Shown here: piece after piece, positions 45,037 through 53,345 of the stretch
Layout of the letters: each line of letters begins with the position of its first letter
How positions within the stretch are numbered: the first letter of the stretch is position 1
Assembly (NCBI RefSeq): GCF_002005305.1
Contig: NZ_CP014782.1
Location: 5,022,001-5,086,000 of the forward strand
Reading direction: 5' to 3'
Source of the DNA: Shewanella psychrophila
GTDB taxonomy: Bacteria; Pseudomonadota; Gammaproteobacteria; Enterobacterales; Shewanellaceae
Length of the DNA stretch: 64,000 nucleotides
Translations under genes and position numbers: made by a program
Notes under the pieces: generated by a model
Database searches by the model: none
What the model was told of the DNA's origin: nothing
The model's input: the letters and a program-made list of their open reading frames with translations, nothing else

Positions 45037-45711
45037 ATGCTGGAATCAAATCAGGCTCCATTAACAAATCAGGCTCCATTAACAAATCATCACACCAGTG
45101 ATAATGCCCATCGCTTTGCAGTTAATCCCCCTCAATACCTTGTCACCCATAGCCCGAATCAGGAACAGATGGACAAATTATATCGACTACGTGCCGAAGT
45201 ATTTTGCCGTGAACTTGCCTGGGTCGGAAGCCCGGAGGATGAAAAGGAGTATGACAATTTCGATAATACTTCGACCCACTTAGGGCTATTTATCGATGGA
45301 CAAGCAACTGGATACCTAAGAGTGCATCATCACAATACTCCCTGGATGATCAATACCATTTTCAGCCGTTCTCTGCTGAATTCTAAGCCTACGACGCAAC
45401 TCGCTAACTCTTGTGAAGTATCCCGCTTATTAATCAAATCTACTCACAGAGGCAAGACTAAGGTGAGTAATCACCCTCCCCTAAACCTGCTGCTGTCACA
45501 CTTACAAAACTATTGTCGCAACAGAAACATCAGGTATGTTTATATGGTAGTGACACCTGCGACACGAATCGTTTTTGCCCGAATAGGATTTACATCTACT
45601 CCGTTATCCAAACCGGTCAAGATGGAGGATGGTTGCTATGCCATGGCGGCGGTACTGGATTTTGGACAAGTTGAGACACTGATCCCTTCGAAGGAAACGC
45701 TTTCCTCCTAG
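45037..45711 (+). CDS. LuxI-type acyl-homoserine-lactone synthase
   Basis: 224 residues. All ten residues invariant in LuxI-family synthases are found: Arg52, Phe56, Trp62, Glu71, Asp73, Asp76, Arg95, Phe109, Glu127, Arg130, with the spacing of LuxI kept in the first six. The enzyme class joins acyl chains from acyl-ACP to S-adenosylmethionine to make homoserine-lactone signals. The N-terminus is about 27 residues longer than LuxI and contains a tandem NQAPLT repeat encoded by an 18-bp repeat at 45045-45085, so the true start could be downstream, though no nearer Met precedes Met45. A lux-box-like dyad lies upstream. Acyl chain unknown. Confidence 0.88.
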   Translation: MLESNQAPLTNQAPLTNHHTSDNAHRFAVNPPQYLVTHSPNQEQMDKLYRLRAEVFCRELAWVGSPEDEKEYDNFDNTSTHLGLFIDGQATGYLRVHHHNTPWMINTIFSRSLLNSKPTTQLANSCEVSRLLIKSTHRGKTKVSNHPPLNLLLSHLQNYCRNRNIRYVYMVVTPATRIVFARIGFTSTPLSKPVKMEDGCYAMAAVLDFGQVETLIPSKETLSS

Positions 45712-45729
45712 TCATTTGATTTAAATGAA

Positions 45730-45760
45730 AGCGGCTAGATGACGATATCATCTAGCCGCT
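45730..45760. terminator. Perfect 13-bp hairpin after the LuxI gene
   Basis: AGCGGCTAGATGA (45730-45742), 5-nt loop, TCATCTAGCCGCT (45748-45760), 16 bp beyond the LuxI stop. There is no T-run on the plus strand and only a weak TTTCATTT on the minus strand. Probably a bidirectional terminator between convergent genes; it overlaps a duplicated GMC gene tail. Confidence 0.55.
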
Positions 45761-45925
45761 CCAATATCTTATCCACCACCCATATATGCCATAAAGCTGC
45801 TTTAAATTAACTGTCTTTAACTTCTTCAAATCGCTCTAGCCTTTCCAGTATCTTATCCGCCACCCGAAACGCATTGGCGTAAATGGTAAATGTAGGAGTA
45901 ACACTGCCTCCATATATGTCATAAA
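45735..45925 (-). pseudogene. Two extra tails of a GMC oxidoreductase gene
   Basis: Downstream of the complete GMC gene stand two partial copies of its 3' end. The nearer (45807 to about 45925) encodes GGSVTPTFTIYANAFRVADKI followed by LERLERFEEVKDS and a stop; the first part is identical to the intact gene's C-terminus but the tail differs (IVQLQK in the intact one). The farther (45735 to about 45800) encodes only VVDKILERLDDIVI with a stop. They are remains of tandem GMC copies lost by deletion or recombination. Confidence 0.8.
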
Positions 45926-45927
45926 AC

Positions 45928-47610
45928 TTATTTTTGTAGCTGAACTATAATCTTATCCGCCACCCGAAACGCATTGGCGTAGATGGTAAATGTAGGCGTT
46001 ACCGAACCGCCATTAGGCATAAAGCTCCCATCAGTCACATAGAGGTTGCTACAGTCATGTACTCGGCAATTTTTGTCTAACACCGAGGTTTTTACATCAT
46101 TGCCGAAACGGCAGCCACCAGCGACTAAGTTAGAGGTTGGCTGAGTAAACACATTACCCCAGGCTTGATGAGCCCCCATGGCTTTCATCACCTCTACGCC
46201 GCGCTCCACCAGATACTGAGCCACCTTCTCATCATGGGGATGAAAGCCTGCCTTAACTTTGGCAACACTCTGCCCCCACCTGTCTTTCTCTATTGGATCC
46301 AGACTGACATAACAATCATCATTAGTAAGCCAGTCACAAAACACCTCGAATTTAAAGTCTTTCGACTTGGTGAAGTGAGATTTTATCTTCTGTTTCAGCG
46401 GTGTGCCCCAGAGTAGTTTTTCCCCCTGCCACTTAAGGCTGGCAGTTTCACCTGTGGGCAATGGTGGATCGAAGACAAAATCCAGTGTGCCGCCTTTTAT
46501 TGGTTTAGATGAAACCGCTTTATCGTCGATCTCATACCAATCCTGCAGGGCACGATTGAAAAAGGGACCACGAATTCTAAGCTGCTTGGCCTCAAACTCT
46601 TTGAGTTTATCCATCTCAAACACGCCATGACCTGTACCTCCTGCGCAGCAGTGCAGATTTTTCCCCACCTGCTGATATCGGTTACCTATGCCATTTGGAT
46701 GCTTATCACCAGTGCTATTGAGTAATAAGCGGGCACTCTCAATGGAGTAACAAGCCACCACAAACACGTTAGCGAAGACACGTTTTGAGCTATCTTCATT
46801 TGCCAAATCAAAATAATCTGCCGAGATGGCTTTTCCCGACTCATCCGAATTGAGCCTGTATACCTTAGCCTGTGTGACTATTTCACAATTACCAGTTTTA
46901 ACCGCCTCATCGAGCAAGGCTGCACGAGAGCTTGCTTTGGCACCTGAGTGGCAACCATAACTACCGCAATATCCAGAGTATTCACAGCTTAATCGACCAT
47001 TAAAGGGAATAGAGAGAATACCGCGAGCCATAGGTAGTGGATGTAGCTTAAGACTCTTGCACGCGGCATCGAAGTGCTGGGCGACGGGATGCTCAGCAGT
47101 TGGAGGGAAAGGAAAGTCTTTGGTGGAACGTGGCTCTTGTTGGGGGTGTTTCACGACCCTCCCTGATACGCCAATCACTTGCTCTACCTTGGTATAGTAA
47201 GGCTCAAGATCGTCATAACTGATGGGCCAGTCGACATTATTTGCCCCCTCGATGTCACCATACTCAGAGACCAGTCTGAAATCCTGAGGTTTGAGACGAT
47301 GAAAATAGGCACTCATAAAGTTAATAGCACCACCCACAATATTGCCGCCCCAGAACTGAGCCGTGAGATCCGATGACCAAGTGCCGTCACCATTAGGTTC
47401 CTCTAAGGCGTGTCGTTCATCTTTAAATTGTGATCGAAACACGCTGTGGCGTCCCAGTTGTTCATCTTTAAAAAAGTCATTTTCTTTAAACCACTTGCCC
47501 TTTTCCAACACTCCGACCTTGTAGCCAGCCTTTGCTAACTCATAGGCGATGGGGCCAGCACCAGCACCGCTGCCAACGATACAGATATCAAACTGTTTAC
47601 TATTTTTCAT
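45928..47610 (-). CDS. GMC-family FAD oxidoreductase (gluconate 2-dehydrogenase large-subunit type)
   Basis: 560 residues. N-terminal FAD-binding GSGAGAGPIAYELAKAGYKV (GxGxxG) with LEKG; NIVGGAINFMSAYFHR; a cysteine-rich CEYSGYCGSYGCHSGAKAS; C-terminal LVAGGCRFGNDVKTSVLD, NLYVTDGSFMPNGGSVTPTF and TIYANAFRVADKI are standard for the GMC dehydrogenase branch that works with a small Tat-exported subunit and cytochromes. Substrate is an alcohol or sugar acid, not identifiable. No signal peptide is seen; the small-subunit gene upstream carries a twin-arginine-like signal, which could carry the complex out. Part of a minus-strand operon with the small subunit and a TlpA-like protein. Confidence 0.92.
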   Translation of the reverse strand: MKNSKQFDICIVGSGAGAGPIAYELAKAGYKVGVLEKGKWFKENDFFKDEQLGRHSVFRSQFKDERHALEEPNGDGTWSSDLTAQFWGGNIVGGAINFMSAYFHRLKPQDFRLVSEYGDIEGANNVDWPISYDDLEPYYTKVEQVIGVSGRVVKHPQQEPRSTKDFPFPPTAEHPVAQHFDAACKSLKLHPLPMARGILSIPFNGRLSCEYSGYCGSYGCHSGAKASSRAALLDEAVKTGNCEIVTQAKVYRLNSDESGKAISADYFDLANEDSSKRVFANVFVVACYSIESARLLLNSTGDKHPNGIGNRYQQVGKNLHCCAGGTGHGVFEMDKLKEFEAKQLRIRGPFFNRALQDWYEIDDKAVSSKPIKGGTLDFVFDPPLPTGETASLKWQGEKLLWGTPLKQKIKSHFTKSKDFKFEVFCDWLTNDDCYVSLDPIEKDRWGQSVAKVKAGFHPHDEKVAQYLVERGVEVMKAMGAHQAWGNVFTQPTSNLVAGGCRFGNDVKTSVLDKNCRVHDCSNLYVTDGSFMPNGGSVTPTFTIYANAFRVADKIIVQLQK

Positions 47611-47634
47611 CGAATACTCACCAAGTAATGCAGC

Positions 47635-48302
47635 CTAACTAAAATCCAAATAGGTTTTACCCTGAACAGGACGAGGGAAGCCAGCTTGATGACCAAGCCA
47701 TTGCCAGCCCATGCCATCGGTATTGCCGCCGTAAATGGGATCTAAGGTCAGCGACTCAAGTAAGTAGTAGAGCAGTAGTGAGAGCCAATTTTCACCGGCA
47801 CGACTCTGAGATATCTTTTTCAGCACCGCATCTTGCTCGCTGGAATCAAGTTTGATGAAGCTCGCCCCTTGAGTAGATTTAGCCAACTCTTCTAGCCAAC
47901 CGACTCCCCTTAAAATAAACGTTTTATCCCATCAGCCTTGTTCTCAGGATCTTCAAGGGCCCAGCTAAGATATCTAAATGCATTAAGATCTATAGCCGAT
48001 GGGCCGTCGCCATCATTGGGAAATAACTGTAACAGCACCGCCTCTATCACTGCTTGTTCATGGGAGTTAAAGCCTTGGTTATCGCCTCTCTCCTCGGTAT
48101 TCTCGCTACTATCATCACTATTGGCATCACTATAAATATCATCCGTGGCAGCAAGCACCGAGGGCTTAGTGCCAATCAAACCAAGCACAATGGCTGCCGC
48201 ACCTGTTTGTCTCAAAAAGGCTCTGCGATTAAGCCCACTGGTATAAGCACTCACAACCTCAGGCTTAGTTGACCCAGCCTTTAGTTTATTCGCATTTAAC
48301 AT
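47635..48302 (-). pseudogene. Gluconate 2-dehydrogenase subunit-3 family protein, frameshifted
   Basis: The first part from 48302 has an RRAFLRQTGAAAIVLGLIG twin-arginine-type signal and SHEQAVIEAVLLQLFPNDGDGPSAIDLN (read as HEQAVIEAVLLQLFP and GPSAIDLNAFRYL), stopping after DGIKRLF at 47910. The second part in another frame, FILRGVGWLEELAKSTQG to YYLLESLTLDPIYGGNTDG and FPRPVQGKTYLDFS, is the rest of the same family. Adding one T to the run at about 47923-47925 restores ...DGIKRFILRGVGWLEE... and a protein of about 221 residues. Either a genuine 1-nt loss or a homopolymer sequencing error. Without it the neighbouring GMC enzyme would lack its partner. Confidence 0.85.
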
Positions 48303-48859
48303 ACGCTCTCCTTGCTACAGCTTTTACTTGCCATGAATTCTTGCCCCGTTTGAGGTGTTACTTGATTCCACTGAGATATATTGACACTCAAGGTATCGCT
48401 AATGCCATCAACCTGCCTGATAACACCATTGATATCCACTAAGAAACTAGTTGGTGTACCCATTACGCCGTAGAGATGGGTCACCTCGGCAGCATGATCC
48501 AAGGCAATGGAATAGTTAGTCGAGAAGTGAGATTGAAAACGGGGAATTTCAGATAAAGAGTCACTCCAACCTGTGTTGATGGCTAATAACTTCACTTGCT
48601 CAGCATATAAACTCTGTATCTCAACCAATTTAGGGGCTTTCTTCATACAGGGGCCACACCAGGTATTCCAGAAAATGAGGTAAATCGAACGCTCACCTCG
48701 GTAATGACTTAAGTTAAACTCGCTGCCATCGAGCTGATTGAGCGCAAAATCGGGGGCTATCTCACCCACAGATAAAGGTGCAGCTATCACCCTGAAACCA
48801 ACAAACAATGACATAACGGCCACCGCTATTATCCCTTTCACTATCCTTCTCCTCATCAC
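48296..48859 (-). CDS. TlpA/ResA-type periplasmic thioredoxin
   Basis: 187 residues or slightly fewer: a GTG at 48841 has AGGAG 7 nt before it and gives the signal peptide MKGIIAVAVMSLFVGFRVIAA, while the longer form starts at 48859. VGEIAPDFALNQLDGSEFNL, IYLIFWNTWCGPCMKKAP (WCGPC active site) and GVMGTPTSFLVD with the cis-Pro are the TlpA family marks. Such proteins reduce thiols in cytochrome or metal-centre assembly outside the cytoplasm. Overlaps the small-subunit gene by 7 bp and so is first in the GMC operon; perhaps it helps the Cys-rich GMC complex or its cytochrome mature. Confidence 0.9.
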   Translation of the reverse strand: MMRRRIVKGIIAVAVMSLFVGFRVIAAPLSVGEIAPDFALNQLDGSEFNLSHYRGERSIYLIFWNTWCGPCMKKAPKLVEIQSLYAEQVKLLAINTGWSDSLSEIPRFQSHFSTNYSIALDHAAEVTHLYGVMGTPTSFLVDINGVIRQVDGISDTLSVNISQWNQVTPQTGQEFMASKSCSKESVC

Positions 48860-49174
48860 ACAGGCCTAAATATCGTCCAATAAAACATCGATTACGAATA
48901 CCAATCGGTATATCAGCAGACCGCAAGCACCAATAAAACAATTCAAGTTAAAAAAGTTTTGCACCTTTTATTGATTTAGAACAATTTTTAACGAGCATCA
49001 CAGACTCCCCCATCGAGTAATGAGCACTTTCTGACACTTTTTGGAAGTTTTAAGCATTAAATTAAGCTCGAAATTTAGGTAGTTATAACGTTTTGCTACA
49101 CTAGGAAATTTACGCTAACCTGATGTTGTCAAAGAATCAGGACCACCCATTTTTCAAGGCCACTATTGCAGAAT
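48860..49174. other. Intergenic region with ACCAATCGGTAT palindrome
   Basis: About 315 bp, no gene. TACCAATCGGTATA at 48899-48912 recurs at 11361-11377 (TATACCAATCGGTATAA); the ATACC/GGTAT palindrome seems to be a small dispersed repeat. Promoters for the divergent flanking genes must lie here but none stands out. Confidence 0.5.
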
Positions 49175-49546
49175 ATGAAACGAAGATTAGGGTTAATTTT
49201 TTGTTTAATGATCATCATGAGCGGTATTGCTTACCACTTCTTGTCGCCAAAAATTTTAGTCCACAACCAATCCGACCGAAGCTTTTATCAGGTTAATTTC
49301 CAGCTCCCGACTAACAAGATATCCTTTGAACCCATTAAGAGTAAGAGTCGTCAAATCATCTATTTTTCCCCACAAGAGAAAACAGGCATAGTGACCTACC
49401 AACTTATTGCAATAAATGGAGCTCAGGTAGCGCAAGGTCATATAGAATATCAATTTGACGATAACAATTTTTCTCAATTCGGAACTAAGCTCAGCTTCAT
49501 CATAGATGCGCAATATCGAGTCAGCTTTAGTAATAACGCCGACTAA
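49175..49546 (+). CDS. Small membrane-anchored protein of unknown function
   Basis: About 123 residues from the ATG at 49175 (a TTG at 49166 is possible). One N-terminal membrane segment (RLGLIFCLMIIMSGIAYHFL) then a beta-rich extracytoplasmic domain (ILVHNQSDRSFYQVNFQL, QIIYFSPQEKTGIVTYQL, GHIEYQFDDNNFSQFGT). No family recognised. Single gene, convergent with the scs operon. Confidence 0.6.
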   Translation: MKRRLGLIFCLMIIMSGIAYHFLSPKILVHNQSDRSFYQVNFQLPTNKISFEPIKSKSRQIIYFSPQEKTGIVTYQLIAINGAQVAQGHIEYQFDDNNFSQFGTKLSFIIDAQYRVSFSNNAD

Positions 49547-49567
49547 ATCGATAGGAATAATAGACAT

Positions 49568-49597
49568 AAAAAAGCCGATACCTTAATGGGTACCGGC
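49568..49597 (-). terminator. Terminator of the scs operon
   Basis: GCCGATACC (49574-49582) / GGTACCGGC (49589-49597), 8 of 9 pairs, followed on the minus strand by a six-T run; 29 bp beyond the last scs gene stop. May also close the plus-strand gene ending at 49546. Confidence 0.75.
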
Positions 49598-49625
49598 CAT
49601 TATTAGCTCAGATAAACATACAGGT

Positions 49626-50168
49626 CTAAGACAAGAGCATGCGCCACCACATTCCAGGCAGGCTAGTAAAACCTGTAGTGTAATGTTTCAACTCACCATC
49701 TTTAAACACCATTAAGGTAGGCGTCAACTGCACCGACCAATCTCTGGCAATGTCATTATTGCTGTCGTTTATGGTCTCAAACTCATAGCCCTTATACTGA
49801 AGATACTTGGCCATCTTGTCATCGGGACCCGAGTTCATTGCCACAGTAACCACAGGATACATGCTGGCCATGGTATCCACAGCCGGACTCACAAAATTAC
49901 ACACCGGACACCAGGTGCCCCAAAAATACACCAACACAGCCTGATCTTGACTCAATGCATCGATATCAATGTCAGTGCCGGCCAAGGTCACACCTTTGAT
50001 ATCCGGTAAGTTATCCCTTGGAATATCCTTGCCACGCCAAATGTCCATTACCCCAGTGACCACAATAGCAAACAGTAAAAACAAGGCTATTTGCTTAAGC
50101 CAGCCAAGGGCCCTTTTTAAAGGAGTAATCCTAAGGGTATCAAGCTTATTCTTATCCACATCACTCAT
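49626..50168 (-). CDS. scsD: ScsD-like membrane-tethered thioredoxin
   Basis: 180 residues. One membrane anchor (IALFLLFAIVVTGVMDIW), then a thioredoxin domain with FWGTWCPVC (WCPVC active site) and QLTPTLMVF with the cis-Pro. Sequence and position after a DsbA-like and a DsbD-like gene match ScsD of the suppressor-of-copper-sensitivity operon, which maintains periplasmic thiols under copper stress. Overlaps the stop of scsC by one base, so the three genes form one transcript. Confidence 0.88.
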   Translation of the reverse strand: MSDVDKNKLDTLRITPLKRALGWLKQIALFLLFAIVVTGVMDIWRGKDIPRDNLPDIKGVTLAGTDIDIDALSQDQAVLVYFWGTWCPVCNFVSPAVDTMASMYPVVTVAMNSGPDDKMAKYLQYKGYEFETINDSNNDIARDWSVQLTPTLMVFKDGELKHYTTGFTSLPGMWWRMLLS

Positions 50169-51016
50169 TAGCCTTTAGCCTCTATCACTTCTTCAAGCTG
50201 CTCCTTAAGCACATCATAAGGTACAAGACCCGGAATCACCTTGTCGCCAAAAATCATGCTTGGTGTACCGCCTATGCCTAAGTTTCTCATCAAGGTGATA
50301 TTTTCATGTACCATCTTAGCCACACGCTCATCGGGTTTCCCCAACCATTTTTCGGTATCGGTTAACTTAGCGACTTTAGCTATAGATGCTGAATCGAGTC
50401 TGCGAGGGCTAGACATCAACATGTCTTTCAATTTGATATATTTCTCAGGCTCGTTGAGCCAAACCGTTTGTGCCAGCTCAACCGCCATTTCAGAACCTTC
50501 TCCCTGCAGCGGCACCATCTTGATAATGATCTTAAGCTGAGGAAAATCTTCGATAAGCTTATTGAGCGACGGCTCTATTTTCTTACAATATGGGCAGTTA
50601 AAGTCGGTGAAATACACCATAGTGATCTCAGGGTTTTCCGCCCCTTTCCAAGGATCACTCTTAGTTTCATACATGGCACTATAGTTATCATCCAAAGCCG
50701 TCTGCTTGGCAGAGTTTGCCCCCATCTGCTCACGAGTCTGCAAAGCGATGATGGCTTCCTTCAAGAGCTCAGGGTCATTAATCAAGGCATCCTTAATAAT
50801 GGCTCTGACATCTTGCTCTTGCTGAGCAGTTAAGCTTGTCACCTCAGCGTGCACGGGAGAGATAAATGATAACTGTGAAGCGATAAAGAGTGCTGAGGCT
50901 GTGATGCCTGACATGGCAATAAACTGCAGCTTTCTTGATTGCATCAAGTTTAACGGGCTAAATTTTTGCGATTTAGACTCGATGGATTGACTGTCTAACT
51001 TAGATACTGATTTCAT
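50168..51016 (-). CDS. scsC: ScsC-like DsbA-family periplasmic disulfide oxidoreductase
   Basis: 282 residues. N-terminal membrane/signal segment (IAMSGITASALFIASQLSF) after a 33-residue cytoplasmic head, a helical oligomerisation stretch (EQDVRAIIKDALINDPELL), then a DsbA fold with FNCPYCKK active site and GIGGTPSMIFGD containing the cis-Pro. This is the ScsC arrangement: trimer-forming helix plus thioredoxin fold, working as copper-binding isomerase or reductase supplied by ScsB. Middle gene of the operon. Confidence 0.9.
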   Translation of the reverse strand: MKSVSKLDSQSIESKSQKFSPLNLMQSRKLQFIAMSGITASALFIASQLSFISPVHAEVTSLTAQQEQDVRAIIKDALINDPELLKEAIIALQTREQMGANSAKQTALDDNYSAMYETKSDPWKGAENPEITMVYFTDFNCPYCKKIEPSLNKLIEDFPQLKIIIKMVPLQGEGSEMAVELAQTVWLNEPEKYIKLKDMLMSSPRRLDSASIAKVAKLTDTEKWLGKPDERVAKMVHENITLMRNLGIGGTPSMIFGDKVIPGLVPYDVLKEQLEEVIEAKG

Positions 51017-51127
51017 CTTAAATTCCTAATATTTTGACGAGCTCAAGGTAATAGGCTCACCTTGAGCGATAAATGTGTTTACTTCGTCAGTGTTTGCTTC
51101 ATATAAAACACTCACTGACTCTATGAC

Positions 51128-53245
51128 TTACTGCTTAATTTTCTGTTCGGCTGACGCCGTTGGTGCAGCCGATGCACGTTCAATCGCCGCTAGCACCCCT
51201 TGTGTAGATAAGATCACGGGTAACTCGATGCCATTAGGTGCCCCCGGGCCATAGACCACGTTAAATGGCACCCCGAAACGATTATGGCTCTGCAGATAGT
51301 TAGTGATGTACTCAGATGGCTTAGTCCAATCACCTTTCATTGTCATAAGGTTGTCTTGCTTAAGCCGACTATAGACAGGGTCTTGCAATATGACTCCCAC
51401 CTTATTGGCCTTACAGCTGATACACCAATCGGCAGTTACATCGACAAAAATCGTCTTCCCCTCGGCCACTTGCTCGGCTATCACCTCTTCATTTAGCGGA
51501 GTCCACACCAGATCTGTGGGCAACGGCTTTGCCCATTGTTCAGATGTCATAAAGGCACCTATAGCAGCGAATACTAGCGTGATGCTAAAGGTCGCCACCA
51601 CAGCGGCTGCACCTATCGTTTTTGCCATAAAGATGAAGAAAGTCACCAACAAGAGAGCCGCAGCGGCAAACAGATAGCTAGTAGGTAAAAAGCTACTCAG
51701 TAAACTGATGAGCCACAAGCTTGTGATCAGCAATAGCACCGAGAAGATGATTTTAACCACACTCATCCAGCGACCGGGTTTAGGGAAGTAATTCGCAATC
51801 TGAGGGAACGCTGCCACCAGCAACCAAGGTAGTGCCATACCAAAAGCCAACGCCGTGAAGATCACAAACAAGCTGAGGGTATCTGCGCCAAGCGCAAAAG
51901 CTACCGCGGTACCTAAGAATGGCGCGCTGCAAGGCGTCGCCAACAAGGTCGCAAACATGCCCTGAAGGAAGTGCCCCTTGCTATTATTGCCCCCCGTTGT
52001 CGCCAGTTTTGTTTGTAGACTCGAAGGCAGGTTAATCTCGAATGCACCAAGCATATTAATGGCAAAAACTGAGGTCACTAGAGCCATAAAGCCGATAAAC
52101 CAAGGGTTTTGGAACTGAACCCCCCAACCTATCGCCTGGCCGGTAAACTTAAGCATCAGAATAAAGCCTGCCAGTAGCCAGAAAGACACCAAGATCCCCA
52201 GCGCAGAGGCAATAAACTGCTGACGAATTTGATTACGCTCGAGATCCGGCGCGGCGACCACTGAGCTTAACTTCATGCCCAATACAGGTAGCACACAGGG
52301 CATCACATTGAGGATCAAACCACCTATCAAGGCAATCAGCATCATTTTGAGCAAAGATGAGCCTTGGGCAATGATTTGGGTTGGCTTCACCTCAGATGAA
52401 TATTCCAACGCACGTTGATCGTCGACCACAGTGACATTCAGTTTTTTACCGAGTAACTCAGGCTCACCCAACCAGCTTTCACCATCGAAGATGGCGACTA
52501 TTTTATCTGCATCCCCGCTATCAGTAGCTTCTCTCTTATTGACACTTACTAGCTTAAAAACAGTGTCAGGCTCGCCATCTATGATCAGTTCAGGCTGACG
52601 CCAGTTCGTGCCATCGAGTACCACTTCCAGCTGCGACTTTCCGCTATCCCAACCCAGCTTAATAGCAGATTCAGCATCCTGATCAGTCACCTTTAATGGC
52701 ACAGTAGAAACCGCCTTGTTAAAGGCGAACATGGCATTGGTATCCGCTATGAGACCACTGGGATTAATATCTAAGTTAATCTCATAATCTGTGAGCACAC
52801 AGATGGTTGTACACGAAGATAAGGTAAACTTGCCATGTAACTGAGTGTCCGCATTAATATCATCTAAGGTCAGCAATAGTGGGAAAATCACTTCGCCTTG
52901 ATAACCAAAGGTCTGCATCCCAAGTAAGGAAAATTTATCCGGTGCTGGCCATGACCAATCTACGTCCTGCAGATTAGTCGACTTGTCCCATTTTATACTC
53001 GGGGCAATCCCTCCCTCCCCCGGACTTCGCCAGTAAGTTTTCCAGTCCCCATCAAGCTTAACCTCGATTACGGCAGGTATGACTTTAGTGACAGGATCCA
53101 GTTCCCCAGTCAACATCATACGTACCTTCACTGGTGGATGATTGGGGTTAGTTAACCAGCCAGTCGATGCGGCAACAGCCATCTGGCTGGCACTTAAAAA
53201 TATTAAGGCGCACAAAGCCAAGAACATTGATTTTATAGACTTCAA
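51128..53245 (-). CDS. scsB: ScsB/DsbD-type transmembrane thiol:disulfide reductase
   Basis: 705 residues. Signal peptide (FLALCALIFLSASQMAVAA), N-terminal periplasmic immunoglobulin-like domain with Cys pair (SSCTTICVLTDYEINL), eight or so membrane helices with cysteines in NVMPCVLPVLGMKLS and ATPCSAPFLGTAVAF, and a C-terminal thioredoxin domain with TADWCISCKANK. It carries electrons from the cytoplasm to ScsC and ScsD. First gene of the scs operon; the RND efflux pair follows further upstream on the same strand. Confidence 0.92.
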   Translation of the reverse strand: MKSIKSMFLALCALIFLSASQMAVAASTGWLTNPNHPPVKVRMMLTGELDPVTKVIPAVIEVKLDGDWKTYWRSPGEGGIAPSIKWDKSTNLQDVDWSWPAPDKFSLLGMQTFGYQGEVIFPLLLTLDDINADTQLHGKFTLSSCTTICVLTDYEINLDINPSGLIADTNAMFAFNKAVSTVPLKVTDQDAESAIKLGWDSGKSQLEVVLDGTNWRQPELIIDGEPDTVFKLVSVNKREATDSGDADKIVAIFDGESWLGEPELLGKKLNVTVVDDQRALEYSSEVKPTQIIAQGSSLLKMMLIALIGGLILNVMPCVLPVLGMKLSSVVAAPDLERNQIRQQFIASALGILVSFWLLAGFILMLKFTGQAIGWGVQFQNPWFIGFMALVTSVFAINMLGAFEINLPSSLQTKLATTGGNNSKGHFLQGMFATLLATPCSAPFLGTAVAFALGADTLSLFVIFTALAFGMALPWLLVAAFPQIANYFPKPGRWMSVVKIIFSVLLLITSLWLISLLSSFLPTSYLFAAAALLLVTFFIFMAKTIGAAAVVATFSITLVFAAIGAFMTSEQWAKPLPTDLVWTPLNEEVIAEQVAEGKTIFVDVTADWCISCKANKVGVILQDPVYSRLKQDNLMTMKGDWTKPSEYITNYLQSHNRFGVPFNVVYGPGAPNGIELPVILSTQGVLAAIERASAAPTASAEQKIKQ

Positions 53246-53345
53246 TTGACTCTCCTTTTAAACGTTAGTTGCTGATAGTTAGATTCAAATTTATTGCTCA
53301 ATTTCATATTCAATTTATTACTTAACTTAATAGTCATAGCCAGTT

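Noticed and set aside
48899..48912. ATACC-AATC-GGTAT as an operator shared by two regulons
   Set aside because: Only two clear copies were seen (also 11361-11377), one between a terminator and a gene end, so it is more likely a small dispersed palindrome than a regulatory site.
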